Shown: positions 5,885-5,890 of the stretch, piece after piece
Layout of the letters: each line of letters begins with the position of its first letter
Numbering within the stretch: position 1 is the stretch's first letter
Assembly (NCBI GenBank): GCA_947628495.1
Contig: CANRAC010000064.1
Location: 1-5,890 of the forward strand
Origin: an uncultured Bacilli bacterium
Lineage (GTDB): Bacteria > Bacillota_I > Bacilli_A > RF39 > UBA660
Direction of reading: 5' to 3'
Length of the DNA stretch: 5,890 nt
Made by a program: the position numbers and the translations under genes
Notes under the pieces: model-generated
The model's database searches: none
What the model was told of the DNA's origin: nothing
The model's input: the letters and a program-made list of their open reading frames with translations, nothing else

Positions 5885-5890
5885 TTATGA

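Noticed and set aside
5846..5890. Part of the replication origin (DnaA boxes) at the right edge
   Set aside because: The gene order suggests oriC or dnaA may be near, but no TTATCCACA-like box is seen in the window, so none is annotated.
1..5890. A new multi-gene system, mobile element, CRISPR array or RNA gene
   Set aside because: All coding space is taken by seven well-known housekeeping genes, and the gaps are at most about 70 bases and explained by promoter, terminator and ribosome binding sites. No repeats or transposase pieces are visible.

Overview
The window is a compact, AT-rich (well under 40% G+C by eye), single-direction block: all seven genes lie on the minus strand. Read in transcription order (from the right-hand end) they are rpmH, rnpA, yidC, jag/khpB, mnmE, mnmG and the 5' part of rsmG. 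This is the classic cluster next to the chromosome origin in Bacillota (Firmicutes). The gene order, low GC, AGGAGG-type Shine-Dalgarno sites, a lipoprotein-type YidC (SpoIIIJ-like) and a Jag partner all point to a Bacilli/Mollicutes-related Bacillota, perhaps an uncultured gut-type lineage. The genus cannot be named from this sequence. All five tryptophans in the complete genes are TGG and no gene contains an in-frame TGA, so the standard code is the simplest reading.

Layout: the right edge (5846-5890) holds a probable rpmH promoter -10 and a strong ribosome binding site. Next come rpmH (bL34, unusually short at 40 residues), a stem-loop that begins in the rpmH stop codon, rnpA (RNase P protein), yidC (membrane insertase, overlapping the rnpA stop by one base as TAATG) and jag (KH/R3H RNA-binding protein). 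A 9-bp hairpin with a T-tract overlaps the jag stop codon and looks like an intrinsic terminator. Within 20 bases of it is an extended -10 promoter (TGC-TATAAT) that starts a second unit: mnmE, mnmG (8 bases later) and rsmG (again a one-base TAATG overlap). rsmG runs off the left edge. There is no gene-free stretch longer than about 80 bases.

Functionally, the first unit supplies a ribosomal protein, the tRNA 5'-processing cofactor, and the insertase with its RNA-binding neighbour. The second unit is an RNA-modification operon: MnmE and MnmG together modify U34 in the tRNA wobble position, and RsmG methylates 16S rRNA.

No mobile element, CRISPR array, RNA gene, DnaA-box cluster or new defence-like system is visible. 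The points worth a second look are small: the terminator/promoter fusion at jag-mnmE, the possible attenuator after rpmH, the shortened bL34, and a cysteine-containing extracytoplasmic segment in YidC.
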